From the NCBI GenBank assembly GCA_020632975.1, contig JACKEL010000011.1:147298-211297 (forward strand): a DNA stretch of 64,000 nt, written 5' to 3'. This document shows, piece after piece, positions 53,317 through 62,649 of the stretch (positions are counted from its first letter, which is position 1; the number at the start of each line of letters is the position of its first letter). The position numbers were made by a program, and so were the translations under genes. Source of the stretch: Myxococcales bacterium (lineage in GTDB: Bacteria; Myxococcota_C; UBA6777). The notes under the pieces are model-generated. The model made no database searches. It worked only from the letters and a program-made list of their open reading frames with translations, and was not told where the DNA came from.

Positions 53317-54615
53317 ATGACCACTCTCTCTTGGCGACAGATCCTCGCGATCCTTTGGATGGTGCAGTTTCTGGTCACGATGGCAACGACCCTTGGCCTC
53401 ACCTTTATCCCCTTTTACTTGGAAAAAGATCCCTATCTTGCGGTCACGTCCAACACAGAACGCATCTTTTACACAAGTTTGATCCTTGGTGGGCCTTTTT
53501 TTACGACCTTGATCGCAACGCCTTTTTGGGGCTGGATGGGCGATCGTACAGGGCGAAAAAAGCAAGTCTTACGGGCAACCATCGGACTTTGTATTACACA
53601 ACTCTTGATGGGCTTTGCGATCACCCCTATGCAGCTTGTTTTGATCCGCATGTTGCAGGGGATGATCTCGGGTGTTGTGGCAGCCAACCTAGGGCTTTTG
53701 AGTGCATCGACGCCAGTCGAGCACCAAGGACGCGCGATCTCGATCCTTCAGTCTTCAAACCCAGTAGGCTTGGTCTTAGGCCCCGTCGTTGGGGGAACCA
53801 TGGCGTACGCTTTTGGGTTCCGCCAAGTGTATTGGTTGATTGGTGGTGTGATCTTCCTTGCGGCCATCGTGTCGTGGCGTCTTTTGCCTTCGGATGCGCC
53901 CAAAGATGCGCCCAAAGAAGAAGCCACCCCCACAGAAAACACCAAAGGATCTGTTCGTAGCACCTCAAATCCTTTTCGTGACTTGTACGAAGCTTTGCAA
54001 CGAGGATGGCAAAATGCCTCGTTACGTGTGGCTTTTGGCATCTTGATGTTAGGGAACTTTGCGTGGTCTTTGTCGCAAGCGATCTTTGCCATCTATGCGG
54101 ACAAACTGATCTCGCGGGCTGTGAGCGATGGGCAGGTCGCTTCGACTTGGTGGAGCCAAGACCTCGCTTTTACCTCGATTTGTATGAGTGTCACGGGTGT
54201 TGCGAGCTTTGCGATGTCTTTTTGGTGGGGTCGTTCTCACGATGAGGGCGGTCGAAACCTGATGTTTTTGGCCACGACCTTTATCGCGGTGGGTTCATTT
54301 TTGTTGGTCTTTTGGCCGCCTTGGTGGGTTGTGTTGGTTGCGCGTTTTGCGATGGGTGGAGGACTCAGTGGGATGTCGAGCCTGCCTTATGCAACGATCT
54401 CTGCAAACGTCCCATCTGCCGAGCGTAGCAAATACATGGGTCTTGCAACATCAATGATCCATCTTGGAAACTTGGGTGGATTTCTCTTTGGTGGCGCGCT
54501 TGCGCGGGTTTGGGGAGAGTCCACCAACTTTACGATCACTGCGACGCTTTGTTTGTTGATCCTCATCTTCTCTTGGCCACGTCTCAAACCCCTTCCACGT
54601 CTCTCGCTCTCCTAA
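53317..54615 (+). CDS. MFS transporter, probable exporter
   Basis: 432 residues from ATG 53317, where the first membrane helix starts (ILAILWMVQFLVTMATTLGL); earlier in-frame starts at 53278 and 53209 lack good sites. About 12 helices with the MFS loop 2-3 motif GWMGDRTGRKKQV, the export-type helix 5 sequence in SSNPVGLVLGPVVGG, and the related GRSHDEGGR loop between helices 8 and 9. The middle loop is charged (APKDAPKEEATP). This is the drug/metabolite exporter type (MdtG-like), also used for staphylopine export. It follows the B12 gene by 97 bp and likely exports the operon product. Confidence 0.85.
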   Translation: MTTLSWRQILAILWMVQFLVTMATTLGLTFIPFYLEKDPYLAVTSNTERIFYTSLILGGPFFTTLIATPFWGWMGDRTGRKKQVLRATIGLCITQLLMGFAITPMQLVLIRMLQGMISGVVAANLGLLSASTPVEHQGRAISILQSSNPVGLVLGPVVGGTMAYAFGFRQVYWLIGGVIFLAAIVSWRLLPSDAPKDAPKEEATPTENTKGSVRSTSNPFRDLYEALQRGWQNASLRVAFGILMLGNFAWSLSQAIFAIYADKLISRAVSDGQVASTWWSQDLAFTSICMSVTGVASFAMSFWWGRSHDEGGRNLMFLATTFIAVGSFLLVFWPPWWVVLVARFAMGGGLSGMSSLPYATISANVPSAERSKYMGLATSMIHLGNLGGFLFGGALARVWGESTNFTITATLCLLILIFSWPRLKPLPRLSLS

Positions 54616-54963
54616 ACGCTCCGCCCCAAAAGACGAAACACACGAGTTCAATAAATATAAATTTTACACGACCTTCTCTATGCAAGCGAATATCGCCTTG
54701 ACATCGAGATTTTCAATACCTTACAACAGAAAAGACTCGAAGGATGAGTGGCACGATACTTCGTACAAAATATTTCGAGAGTCGACGCATAAATACCAAA
54801 GAATTTCTGTCTCACACGACAAACGTCTAGGACCATCCACCACACACGAAAGAAAAGGAGAAAAAGAGAACAAAGCATTGTCGGGGAGTTTCGTCCCCAA
54901 CACACACACACAGGGCACTCGCCCTCCACAATGCAAACTCTCAAAAACACAAAAGGAAACGAT
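54616..54963. other. leader region of the SLC4-type gene
   Basis: About 348 bp, AT-rich at 54640-54800. It holds one promoter-like pair (listed separately) and two small hairpins in the long 5' leader: GGGGA-GTTTCG-TCCCC at 54883-54898 and GGGC-ACTC-GCCC at 54911-54922. I see no gene. Confidence 0.5.
54698..54726 (+). promoter_or_regulatory. sigma-70-type promoter candidate
   Basis: TTGACA at 54698-54703, 17-base spacer, TTACAA at 54721-54726. The -35 is perfect and the -10 moderate. It would give a leader of about 230 bases before the ATG at 54964. Confidence 0.45.
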
Positions 54964-56997
54964 ATGCCCCATTCAAAAGGAAAGATCCTCAACCATTCCC
55001 CACCCAGTCCCCAACTCTTGTGGGACGAAAATGTTTTTTGTTTTCTCGATGCAGAGCATCAGAATATCCACGAATGCATTTATCGCGTCTTGGAACACCA
55101 CAAAGAACACAACGAACTCACAGACGCATCTTATCGAGCGATCCATCGCGCCCTCAAACACCACGATGACTTGGGCTTGGATCTACTCAAAGCAGGTGTC
55201 GCCCTCATCCACGAAAAAGTCGCAGAGACCACCTCACCCATCCAATACTTGATACGTCTGCGAAGCCCACTCGACTTGGTCGATCAACAAGACATCGACA
55301 CACAATTTGTTTGGATCCTCATCTCCAACCAAGACACCCACCCACTGATGGAACGCGTCGCAGAGTTCGTTCACTTGATGGAAGACGCTGCTTTTCGCGA
55401 ACAAGCTTTGGCGCTCCAAGAAGTCAGCGAACTCGCAGAACTCTATCAAAAAAGTCTTAACGAAAAGCTCCATTTTTCGCATATCCCGCCAGAGTTACAA
55501 GCGACAGGACAATTTCTTGGTGGGGTCAAACAAGATCTCGCACGACGTGCTCCCTTATGGAAAAAAGACTTTTCGGATGGTTTTCATCCAAAAGTCTTAG
55601 CCTCGATCTTCTTTATGTTTTTCGCATGTCTTGCAGCAGCGGTAGCCTTTGGTGCGCTCACATCCACGCTCACGGGCGGACAAATAGGTGTCGTCGAAAC
55701 TATCTTAGCATCTGCGATCGGCGGGATCTTGTGGTCTGTCTTTGCAGGGCAACCTCTCGTCATCGTAGGTGCGACAGGGCCCAATATCATCTTTATTGGC
55801 ATCTTGTACGCACTCTGCAAACGTTATGGTCTGCCTTTCTTGCCCACCGCGATGTGGGTGGGGCTATGGTCCATGCTTTATATGTGGATCTTGGCAGCAA
55901 CAGATGCGAGCGCGCTGATACGCTTTTTTACCCGATTTACCGACGAGATCTTCGCAGCATTGATCTCGATGATCTTTATCATCGAAGCCGTGAAAGACAT
56001 GATGGTAGGCTTTCGAAAGCAGACTGCAAGTCACGACTCAGCCTTGCTTTCTCTCTTCCTCGCACTCTCAACCTTTGTGGTTGCGATGACGCTATCTCGG
56101 ATGCGACGTACGCCTTTTTTGCGGTTTCATATCAGAGAATTTCTTAGTGACTTTGGTCCTAGTATCGCGCTGATCTTCATCACTTACGTAGCTTACCAAT
56201 TCAAGGGGATCTCTTTCGAAACGCTGACTGTCCCGCCCAATCTTTCTCCAAGCATCCAAAGAAGTTGGCTCGTCAACCCTTTTGATGCGCCTGTTTGGGT
56301 TTGGCTTGCGGCAGCTTTCCCCGCGATATTGCTCACGATCTTGGTATGGGTCAATCAAAACATCACAGCTCGCTTGGTCAACAGTGCAGACCACAAGCTC
56401 AAAAAAGGTGCCGCCTACCACTGGGATATCGCTGTCACAGGGACCTTGGTTGGGTTGATGAGCTGCTTTGGGCTGCCTTGGATCGTGGGGGCGGCCGTTC
56501 GCTCTCTCAACCATACGCGCAGCTTGCTTGTTATGAACAACAACAAGACAGAAGGAACCATCGAAAACCGCCTCTCGAACTTGGGTGTCCATCTCTTGAT
56601 TGGTTGTTCGTTGTTGCTTTTGCCTTTGTTAAAGATGATCCCCATGTCCGTGCTTTTTGGGTTGTTTTTGTTCATGGGATTTGGGTCTTTGGGCGGCAAT
56701 CAATTTATGGAGCGGCTGCGACTTTGGGTCTTGGACCCCAAGCTTTACGAAGTCACCCACCATTTGCGCGTTGTTCCCTTGCGCACGATCCATCTCTTTA
56801 CTTTTGTTCAACTGCTCTGCTTTGTGTTCCTGTGGTTTATCAAAGAGAGCGCCCTGGGCATCCTTTTTCCGCTGTTTGTGGCTTTGTTGATCCCCATACG
56901 CATGTTGCTCGGAAACTTTATGAAGCCCGAACACCTCGCACTTTTGGATATTGAAGAACGAGCCGCAGAAGATATCTATCGAGATATCGGGACATAA
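54964..56997 (+). CDS. SLC4/Band 3-type anion (bicarbonate) transporter with EIIA-like N-terminal domain
   Basis: 677 residues; ATG at 54964 with AAGGA seven bases upstream. Residues about 15-170 have the alternating helix/strand pattern of PTS EIIA, the same fold as the cytoplasmic domain of animal Band 3 (ALKHHDDLGLDLLKAGVALI, QFVWILISNQDTHPLMERVA). Residues from about 210 on are the transport domain: FFACLAAAVAFGALTSTLTG, GGILWSVFAGQPLVIVGATG followed by PNI, and later LVGLMSCFGLPWIVGAAVRS. This matches eukaryotic SLC4 sequence features (AGQPLxIxGxTGP). Bacterial SLC4 members exist but are uncommon. Probable HCO3- or borate/anion exchange; direction unknown. Confidence 0.88.
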   Translation: MPHSKGKILNHSPPSPQLLWDENVFCFLDAEHQNIHECIYRVLEHHKEHNELTDASYRAIHRALKHHDDLGLDLLKAGVALIHEKVAETTSPIQYLIRLRSPLDLVDQQDIDTQFVWILISNQDTHPLMERVAEFVHLMEDAAFREQALALQEVSELAELYQKSLNEKLHFSHIPPELQATGQFLGGVKQDLARRAPLWKKDFSDGFHPKVLASIFFMFFACLAAAVAFGALTSTLTGGQIGVVETILASAIGGILWSVFAGQPLVIVGATGPNIIFIGILYALCKRYGLPFLPTAMWVGLWSMLYMWILAATDASALIRFFTRFTDEIFAALISMIFIIEAVKDMMVGFRKQTASHDSALLSLFLALSTFVVAMTLSRMRRTPFLRFHIREFLSDFGPSIALIFITYVAYQFKGISFETLTVPPNLSPSIQRSWLVNPFDAPVWVWLAAAFPAILLTILVWVNQNITARLVNSADHKLKKGAAYHWDIAVTGTLVGLMSCFGLPWIVGAAVRSLNHTRSLLVMNNNKTEGTIENRLSNLGVHLLIGCSLLLLPLLKMIPMSVLFGLFLFMGFGSLGGNQFMERLRLWVLDPKLYEVTHHLRVVPLRTIHLFTFVQLLCFVFLWFIKESALGILFPLFVALLIPIRMLLGNFMKPEHLALLDIEERAAEDIYRDIGT

Positions 56998-57085
56998 AAC
57001 GCCGAGTATCCGACGCCTCCCCAAGCCTATCGCCCTCTCCCCACATCGCTCACATATCAAGCACTCTTCCCCACACAAGCCCATA

Positions 57086-58231
57086 CTAAGGTCGAGGTCC
57101 AACATCCGAAAAGGCTGTATTGCTGAACTGTTTGGTTCCTTTAAACTGCGTATCATCTGAGCTGCTGATATTTGGCGCTGTCCCATCCCAATAATTTCCA
57201 GCGACATTCACGTCGATGCTACCGCCGATATCGAGGATGTTGGCCGCGCCTCCAATAAAATGATTGTGCGAAAAAGTCCCTTTGCTTTTTGCGATCATCA
57301 TCGGATAAGCGGCCTGATCGAAGATCGAGTTGGTCACAGAGACTTGCCCAGTGCTAGAGTTGAAGTGCAAAGGACAGTGACAACGCGTAAAGAGCACGTG
57401 ATCGATCGAGATGTCTGCATTACGAAAGCCCGTACAGTCGCGGCCTTTGGCGGGTGAGTCTAAGTCGATCACAGAGTCAGAGATCACGAGCTTTCCACCC
57501 GAAACATTCAGCGGCCCCAGCAACATTCGCACATAACGCAAGGTCCCACCGTTTGCCAAACGCATACTGTCGCTGCAACGATCCACCAAAGCGCGTTCGA
57601 TCTCCACCACAGAGTCGAGACCACCTTGGATACCCACCGTCGCATTGTCGATCTCAAGATACTTCGCCTGGATGGTCCCATCAACATAAAGACCCGTCCA
57701 TCGGGCATCTGCGATCCCTTCAAAGCGAACGACTTGACCCATCGCGCCTTGAACCAAAAGCGTGCCTTCCACCAGCAAGTTCTGATCCGCCGCGACACGA
57801 ACATGTGTCCCCGCGCACAGTGTAAGTGTCTTGTCTTTGGGGACCTTCGCGCTTTGTTGGATCTCAACATCCCCACACCAAGACCCATCGACATCACCAC
57901 CTTGGATCACCAGCGGCGCATTCTTTTCCTGCGTAGGCTCAGGCGTCATCTCGGGTTCGGCCTCTTTGGGCTCGGCTTCTGCGATCGCTTCGGGCGAAGG
58001 TTCGGGCAAAGCAGGCTCTTCTGCAACAGTCGCGTCAGGAGCCCCTTGTTCTTCGGGCACGCTCTTTTCTGAAAGCACGGCCTCTGCTTGCTTTTCGACC
58101 GCAGGCTCGGAAGGCGTTTGTTCTGCGGAGGTCTCAGAGGCTTGTTGAGGAGGGGTGCAGGCCAAAGCGCCATACATCAAAAGCGAGACACCAGACACCA
58201 GCAAAAACAACAAATTACGGTATCGTCTCAT
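57086..58231 (-). CDS. lipoprotein with right-handed beta-helix domain
   Basis: 381 residues; ATG at 58231 with GGAG upstream. Lipoprotein signal (LVSGVSLLMYGALAC, Cys25). A Glu/Ala/Pro-rich linker follows (EEPALPEPSPEAIAEAEPKE). From about 130 on the sequence is short strands with regular turns (AGTHVRVAADQNLLVEGTLL, LEIDNATVGIQGG, FDQAAYPMMIAKSKGTFSHN), typical of a parallel beta-helix as in pectate-lyase-like or copper-binding NosD-type proteins. No catalytic residues can be assigned. Convergent with the SLC4 gene. Confidence 0.8.
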   Translation of the reverse strand: MRRYRNLLFLLVSGVSLLMYGALACTPPQQASETSAEQTPSEPAVEKQAEAVLSEKSVPEEQGAPDATVAEEPALPEPSPEAIAEAEPKEAEPEMTPEPTQEKNAPLVIQGGDVDGSWCGDVEIQQSAKVPKDKTLTLCAGTHVRVAADQNLLVEGTLLVQGAMGQVVRFEGIADARWTGLYVDGTIQAKYLEIDNATVGIQGGLDSVVEIERALVDRCSDSMRLANGGTLRYVRMLLGPLNVSGGKLVISDSVIDLDSPAKGRDCTGFRNADISIDHVLFTRCHCPLHFNSSTGQVSVTNSIFDQAAYPMMIAKSKGTFSHNHFIGGAANILDIGGSIDVNVAGNYWDGTAPNISSSDDTQFKGTKQFSNTAFSDVGPRP

Positions 58232-58347
58232 CACGTGATCTCCGCTGTGGGGTTGGGGATCGAAAAAAGAAAGCATCCATTTTATCGAACGCTTGGGCCT
58301 GTAGAGCAAGCTCCGCAAAGAGCAAGCAGCTCTCGCTCCTCATGCTC

Positions 58348-59010
58348 TCAAGACAAAAAGGGATTGAACTCGCGTTCGCGCCCGATGGTCGTCACAGGGC
58401 CATGTCCAGAAAAGACCAAAGCATCATCGGAATAGACAAGCAGCCGTTGTAGAGACTCCATCAAAGTCGGATAATCCCCACCAGGCAGATCTGTTCGACC
58501 AATCGAACCTTGGAACAAAGTATCGCCTACAAACAAATGATTTCCAATCTCAAAGGTGATGCCACCTGGTGTGTGGCCAGGTGTAAAGACTACCTTGGCC
58601 GTTAACTCACCAAAGGAGATCTCGTCACCCTCTTGGACCCACTGATCGGGCGCAGGCGGCGAAGGGATCTGAGGGAGTCCAAAAAGACGACACTGCATGG
58701 GCACAGCTTCGTACAAGGGCATCTCTTCGGGGTGCAAGACGATGGGGGCTTGTGTCCACTCTCTCATCTCTGCGAGTGCTGCGACGTGATCGAGGTGCGC
58801 GTGCGTCTGCAACAGATAGCGCAGCTTTACGCCCTCGTGCGACTCGATCATCGCTTTGAGCACTTCAAACTCACCGCAAGAGTCAACCAAGACCGCTTCT
58901 TTGGTCTTTGCACAGATCACCAAAAAGCTGTTGGTTTGGAACAGCCCCACCGTGCGCCAGTCGATCACGACATCATCAAAGTTCAGTGGGGGACGGTGCA
59001 TCTTTCGCAT
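58348..59010 (-). CDS. metallo-beta-lactamase hydrolase, glyoxalase II-like
   Basis: 220 residues; ATG at 59010 with GGAG seven bases upstream. Short glyoxalase-II-like enzyme (YcbL type): TNSFLVI, VLVDSCGE, metal motif THAHLDHV, later FTPGHTPGGI with metal His, FVGDTLF with the bridging Asp, and final FSGHGP. The metal set is complete, so a zinc or iron thioester hydrolase is likely. Substrate unknown. Head-to-head with the FHA gene at 59110, sharing a 99 bp gap. Confidence 0.92.
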   Translation of the reverse strand: MRKMHRPPLNFDDVVIDWRTVGLFQTNSFLVICAKTKEAVLVDSCGEFEVLKAMIESHEGVKLRYLLQTHAHLDHVAALAEMREWTQAPIVLHPEEMPLYEAVPMQCRLFGLPQIPSPPAPDQWVQEGDEISFGELTAKVVFTPGHTPGGITFEIGNHLFVGDTLFQGSIGRTDLPGGDYPTLMESLQRLLVYSDDALVFSGHGPVTTIGREREFNPFLS

Positions 59011-59109
59011 CAAATGGCTCCTTTTATTAGCTCGCTTGCATCAAGCGACGAAATCTTTTAAGACCTATAGACCTATCAAACTCACGATTGAACGCGAGAG
59101 AGGGACAAG

Positions 59110-59994
59110 ATGGCAGACAAGAATGTACCTATCAAGCTCGTCATTCAAGAACCTAGCACAGAGATCCGCGAGATGCTCTTTGAAGAGAGCAAGGTGATCA
59201 AGATCGGTCGCGGTGCGCGCAAAGGTATCGATGTACCCCTTGAAGATCCCAGCGTAGGTCGCGTCCATGCGGTCATCAATATCCGTAAAGAAACGGATGT
59301 CAACGTTGTTGATATGGGTGCCTCAAGTACCCTGATCAATGGAAAAGCCGCAGGTGCCCGAGGCAAGCTCTCCAACGGAGATGAACTCCAAGTCGGGCAA
59401 ACCATCATCCATATCTACATTGGCGACGCAGCCCTCCAAGAAACCGCAACAGCGCAAGTCGATGAAGTCGCTTTGGCAGGACCTTCGGGCGTCGAAGACG
59501 CTCTTGTCGCGCTCAATGCGGATATGTCGGGACTTCCAGGCTTTTCGCTCGATGGTTCACAACTTCTAGGTGGAGATCCAACGGGCTCCCACGATATCCT
59601 CGAAGTGGACGACGACCTGATCCTCGACAGCACAGGCGACGATCTACTTTACGCTTCAGATAGCCCAACCAGCGCAAGCCCCGCTTTTTCGGACAGCCCC
59701 ACCACTGCAAGTCCTACTTTTTCTGATGCGGACGTACAAGCCCACGCTTACCCAAGCTCCCCAGCAGACTCCTCCCCAAATAGCACCCCCGCGATGCCTG
59801 ATGGGATGCCCTCCAATCCCTTTGGACAGGGCCTTTACCCTGGACACTACGAGTTCAACGAGACATACGGCGTGCTTGGACCTGCCCCCACACCGCTTCC
59901 AGAGCGCTTTTCGGGCCCTTCGATGGAGGTGCTTTTGGATGTAGTTCAACGCATCAACCAAGAGGTCTGGGCCGTTTATCCCAACCAGATCTAA
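59110..59994 (+). CDS. FHA-domain protein
   Basis: 294 residues; ATG at 59110 after GAGAGGGACAAG. FHA domain at about 25-105: VIKIGRGARKGIDVPL, DPSVGRVHAVIN and STLINGKAA supply the usual Gly-Arg, Arg-His and Asn-Gly contacts. The C-terminal half is Ser/Thr/Pro/Asp-rich and low in helix (SDSPTSASPAFSDSPTTASP), with a short conserved-looking end (MEVLLDVVQRINQEVWAV) and no membrane helix. It begins a plus-strand unit with two MuiA-family genes, 69 bp to the next. Confidence 0.88.
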   Translation: MADKNVPIKLVIQEPSTEIREMLFEESKVIKIGRGARKGIDVPLEDPSVGRVHAVINIRKETDVNVVDMGASSTLINGKAAGARGKLSNGDELQVGQTIIHIYIGDAALQETATAQVDEVALAGPSGVEDALVALNADMSGLPGFSLDGSQLLGGDPTGSHDILEVDDDLILDSTGDDLLYASDSPTSASPAFSDSPTTASPTFSDADVQAHAYPSSPADSSPNSTPAMPDGMPSNPFGQGLYPGHYEFNETYGVLGPAPTPLPERFSGPSMEVLLDVVQRINQEVWAVYPNQI

Positions 59995-60063
59995 TCCCCA
60001 CCTTTTCTGCACCCCCTTTGTTCAAGCTTGACGCCCAACCCCTAACCGCGAGGCAAGACCGCG

Positions 60064-62574
60064 ATGTCCGCCCAAGCCCTCTTTGAACAAGCCCTCCCCA
60101 TCGACACCAAGATCCACAATGTCCAAATCTACCGTGAGAAGGCCCTGATCACACGCAAAGGCTCTCTCCCTGTAGGCACCAAACCTGCACTGCCCGTCAA
60201 ACAAGTCTTGCGCCTTGGTCCCCTTCCCTTGGGAATCGACGGTGACTCGATCCGTGTCCAGCTTCAAGATCACCCCGGTCTGTTTGTGCAAGAAGCCCAG
60301 CTTCAATGGCAGCTTCCCAACCCCGAAGCCTCCACCCAAGAACGCAACAAACTACGCCAAGAACTTCGTGCCAAACGCGACAAGATCTACAACCAGATCG
60401 CTCGGCTTCGACAAGAAAGAAACGCCCTTCAAGCCATGCGTTTGGAGACCCCTACCCCCAAAAGAGAACAACTCGAATCGTGGGCCAAGCTCGAAGCCCC
60501 CATCGAAGGAAGTCTCGCACTCATCGAACTCATCGACCAAGAAGCCCAAGATCTCTACAAACAACAAACCCAGCTCGAACAACAAGCCAACGCGCTGGAT
60601 CAAGAGCTTCGAGAGCTACAAACCAAACAAGATGCCGCAGAACGTCAGGACAGCGAGCGCAACACACCCCAACGCCATCTGTTGATCTTCTTGCATCCCA
60701 AACAAGACGAAGAGATGACCTCTTCCAAAAAAACCGAAGATGCGACCTTATGGGTCTCTTATCTCCTTGAAGGTGCGCGCTGGTATCCCACCTATGAACT
60801 GCGTCTATCTCAAGCAGGACAACAAGCAGAGATGGTCCTACAAGCCCAAATCGCCCAACAGACGGGCGAAGACTGGAAAGATGTAGAGATCACGCTTTCC
60901 ACCGCAGACCTCGAACGCAGCAACGAGCTACCCGAACTCGAAACCCTGCGTCTTGGGCGCAAAGAAGCCTCTTCCAAACCTAGTTGGCGGCCACCCCCAC
61001 CCGAAACAGCCACCCTCTTCGAAAGCTACGAACAAGCCCAACGCAAGTTGCGTTTCGCGCTTGCAGGCACTCCCCCAACGGCCTCACAGAACAGCTTTTC
61101 CGCAGACTATCCCCACAACGAACTCCGCTCTGAAGATAGCCCCGTGCTCTTTGGCGCCCTCGCTTCATCCATAAGTACAGGATCCTTTGCACAACAAGCC
61201 CAAGAATACGGCGGTTTTGGTGGTGAGGGTGGGGAAAGCTTCGATGATGATTACGACGAATACGACGAATACGACGAATACGACGGGGACACAGCATCAA
61301 GCCTCTCCAAAGATGAAGTCCTTGAGATGCATAGAAACGTTTTGGGCGGATACCGCGGGGATGAAGACAAACAAAAAGAGTATTCATCCTCCGAGGTTGA
61401 GCGCAAACCGCTGCCACCCAAAAGTCGAGGCGGCTTTTTGGGCGGACTGATCGGGGCTGGCGGCGGAGGAGATACCCCCGCTGCGTCCATGCCCCCTCCA
61501 CCCATGAAGAAAAAAGCCTACGCTTCCAGTCTCTCCCGCGAACAAGCTCCCCTACGAGATGAAGAAGATCTCGATCGATACGCTGATGCAAGCATCTCGA
61601 TGGATCAGGGCAAACGACGAAAATCATCCAAGCCCTCAAGCAGCAATGCCCCATACCAAGTCGCGAAACCCAAGCCCGCCCCAAGAAAAGCGGGATGGTT
61701 GCGATACGAGTCCCTTCGCCTCGCAGGTCCCAAAAGTAGCGACCGAGGAAGTCTCGTACAGCCCGATGAGATGGAAGCTTTACAAGAGTTCGGATTCAAC
61801 GAACAGCTTGCCGCTTTTTTGGGATACATCGATCAAGAGACCTCTTCAAAACGCTTGGCTCAATTGCGAGCCTTGGATATCCCCGCAGAAGCTCGTGATG
61901 CCACACAACAAGGCGGACAAGACGGGCATTTTGCCCATGCTTATATCGCGCAAGGACGATTTGATATCCCCGCAGATGGAGGCTTTCACAAGATCACACT
62001 GCGAAGGATGGAGATCCCCATCCAGATCGTTTACCGCAGCATCCCCTTGATCGAACCGCAGTTTTATCGCGAGGCGCGCCTCTCCAACAAACTAGATATC
62101 CCCTTGCTTCCGGGTCCTGCGCAGGTCTTTTGGGATGGAGACTTTTTGCGTACCTCTCCCCTCCATCTTGTGCCTGAGGGCGGCGAGATCCAACTGGGAC
62201 TGGGTATCGAAGAACGCCTTCGCATCGCCCGAAACACCCAACACAAAGAAGAAAGCCGCGGCCTGATGGGCTCTCAACAACATCTCCATCAAAGCATCAA
62301 CATCGAACTCCGCTCTCACCTTTCGCAAGCTGTCCAAGTCGAGATCATCGAGCGTTTGCCGCTCTCAAGCGACCCCAAGACCATCTCCATCCTCAATGAA
62401 CACAGCCATCCCAAGGCATCTCCTTACGATCAAGAAGAGCGCCAACGCCCCATCGAAGGCGGAAGGATCTGGCGTCTCGAACTCCCCGCCCAAGGCGAGC
62501 AAGACATCATCTTTCGCTACACTGTGGCGCTCCCCGCAAAGCACCAACTCGATCAAGGTTCGCGTCGTGCCTGA
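60064..62574 (+). CDS. MuiA-family protein 1 (DUF4140/DUF4139)
   Basis: 836 residues; ATG at 60064, weak site. N-terminal DUF4140-like segment (VQIYREKALITRKGSL, GDSIRVQLQD), a coiled coil at about 95-205 (Gln/Arg/Glu-rich), then a DUF4139 domain (WVSYLLEGARWYPTYELRLS, AQIAQQTGEDWKDVEITLST). The DUF4139 part is interrupted by about 180 low-complexity residues, including a DDYDEYDEYDEYDG tandem repeat and Ser/Pro/Gly runs, and resumes near 620 (FDIPADGGFHKITLRRMEIP). Mucoidy inhibitor A proteins affect envelope polysaccharide; the molecular role is unknown. Confidence 0.88.
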   Translation: MSAQALFEQALPIDTKIHNVQIYREKALITRKGSLPVGTKPALPVKQVLRLGPLPLGIDGDSIRVQLQDHPGLFVQEAQLQWQLPNPEASTQERNKLRQELRAKRDKIYNQIARLRQERNALQAMRLETPTPKREQLESWAKLEAPIEGSLALIELIDQEAQDLYKQQTQLEQQANALDQELRELQTKQDAAERQDSERNTPQRHLLIFLHPKQDEEMTSSKKTEDATLWVSYLLEGARWYPTYELRLSQAGQQAEMVLQAQIAQQTGEDWKDVEITLSTADLERSNELPELETLRLGRKEASSKPSWRPPPPETATLFESYEQAQRKLRFALAGTPPTASQNSFSADYPHNELRSEDSPVLFGALASSISTGSFAQQAQEYGGFGGEGGESFDDDYDEYDEYDEYDGDTASSLSKDEVLEMHRNVLGGYRGDEDKQKEYSSSEVERKPLPPKSRGGFLGGLIGAGGGGDTPAASMPPPPMKKKAYASSLSREQAPLRDEEDLDRYADASISMDQGKRRKSSKPSSSNAPYQVAKPKPAPRKAGWLRYESLRLAGPKSSDRGSLVQPDEMEALQEFGFNEQLAAFLGYIDQETSSKRLAQLRALDIPAEARDATQQGGQDGHFAHAYIAQGRFDIPADGGFHKITLRRMEIPIQIVYRSIPLIEPQFYREARLSNKLDIPLLPGPAQVFWDGDFLRTSPLHLVPEGGEIQLGLGIEERLRIARNTQHKEESRGLMGSQQHLHQSINIELRSHLSQAVQVEIIERLPLSSDPKTISILNEHSHPKASPYDQEERQRPIEGGRIWRLELPAQGEQDIIFRYTVALPAKHQLDQGSRRA

Positions 62575-62649
62575 TCCCGACAAACATAGACAGAGAAACT
62601 TGCAAATGCCCTTCCCTCGGGCGATTTCTCGTATAGATGGAGAACATCC

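Noticed and set aside
61240..61300. DEY tandem repeat as a microsatellite or CRISPR-like array
   Set aside because: It is a short in-frame coding repeat inside the MuiA gene, with no spacers.
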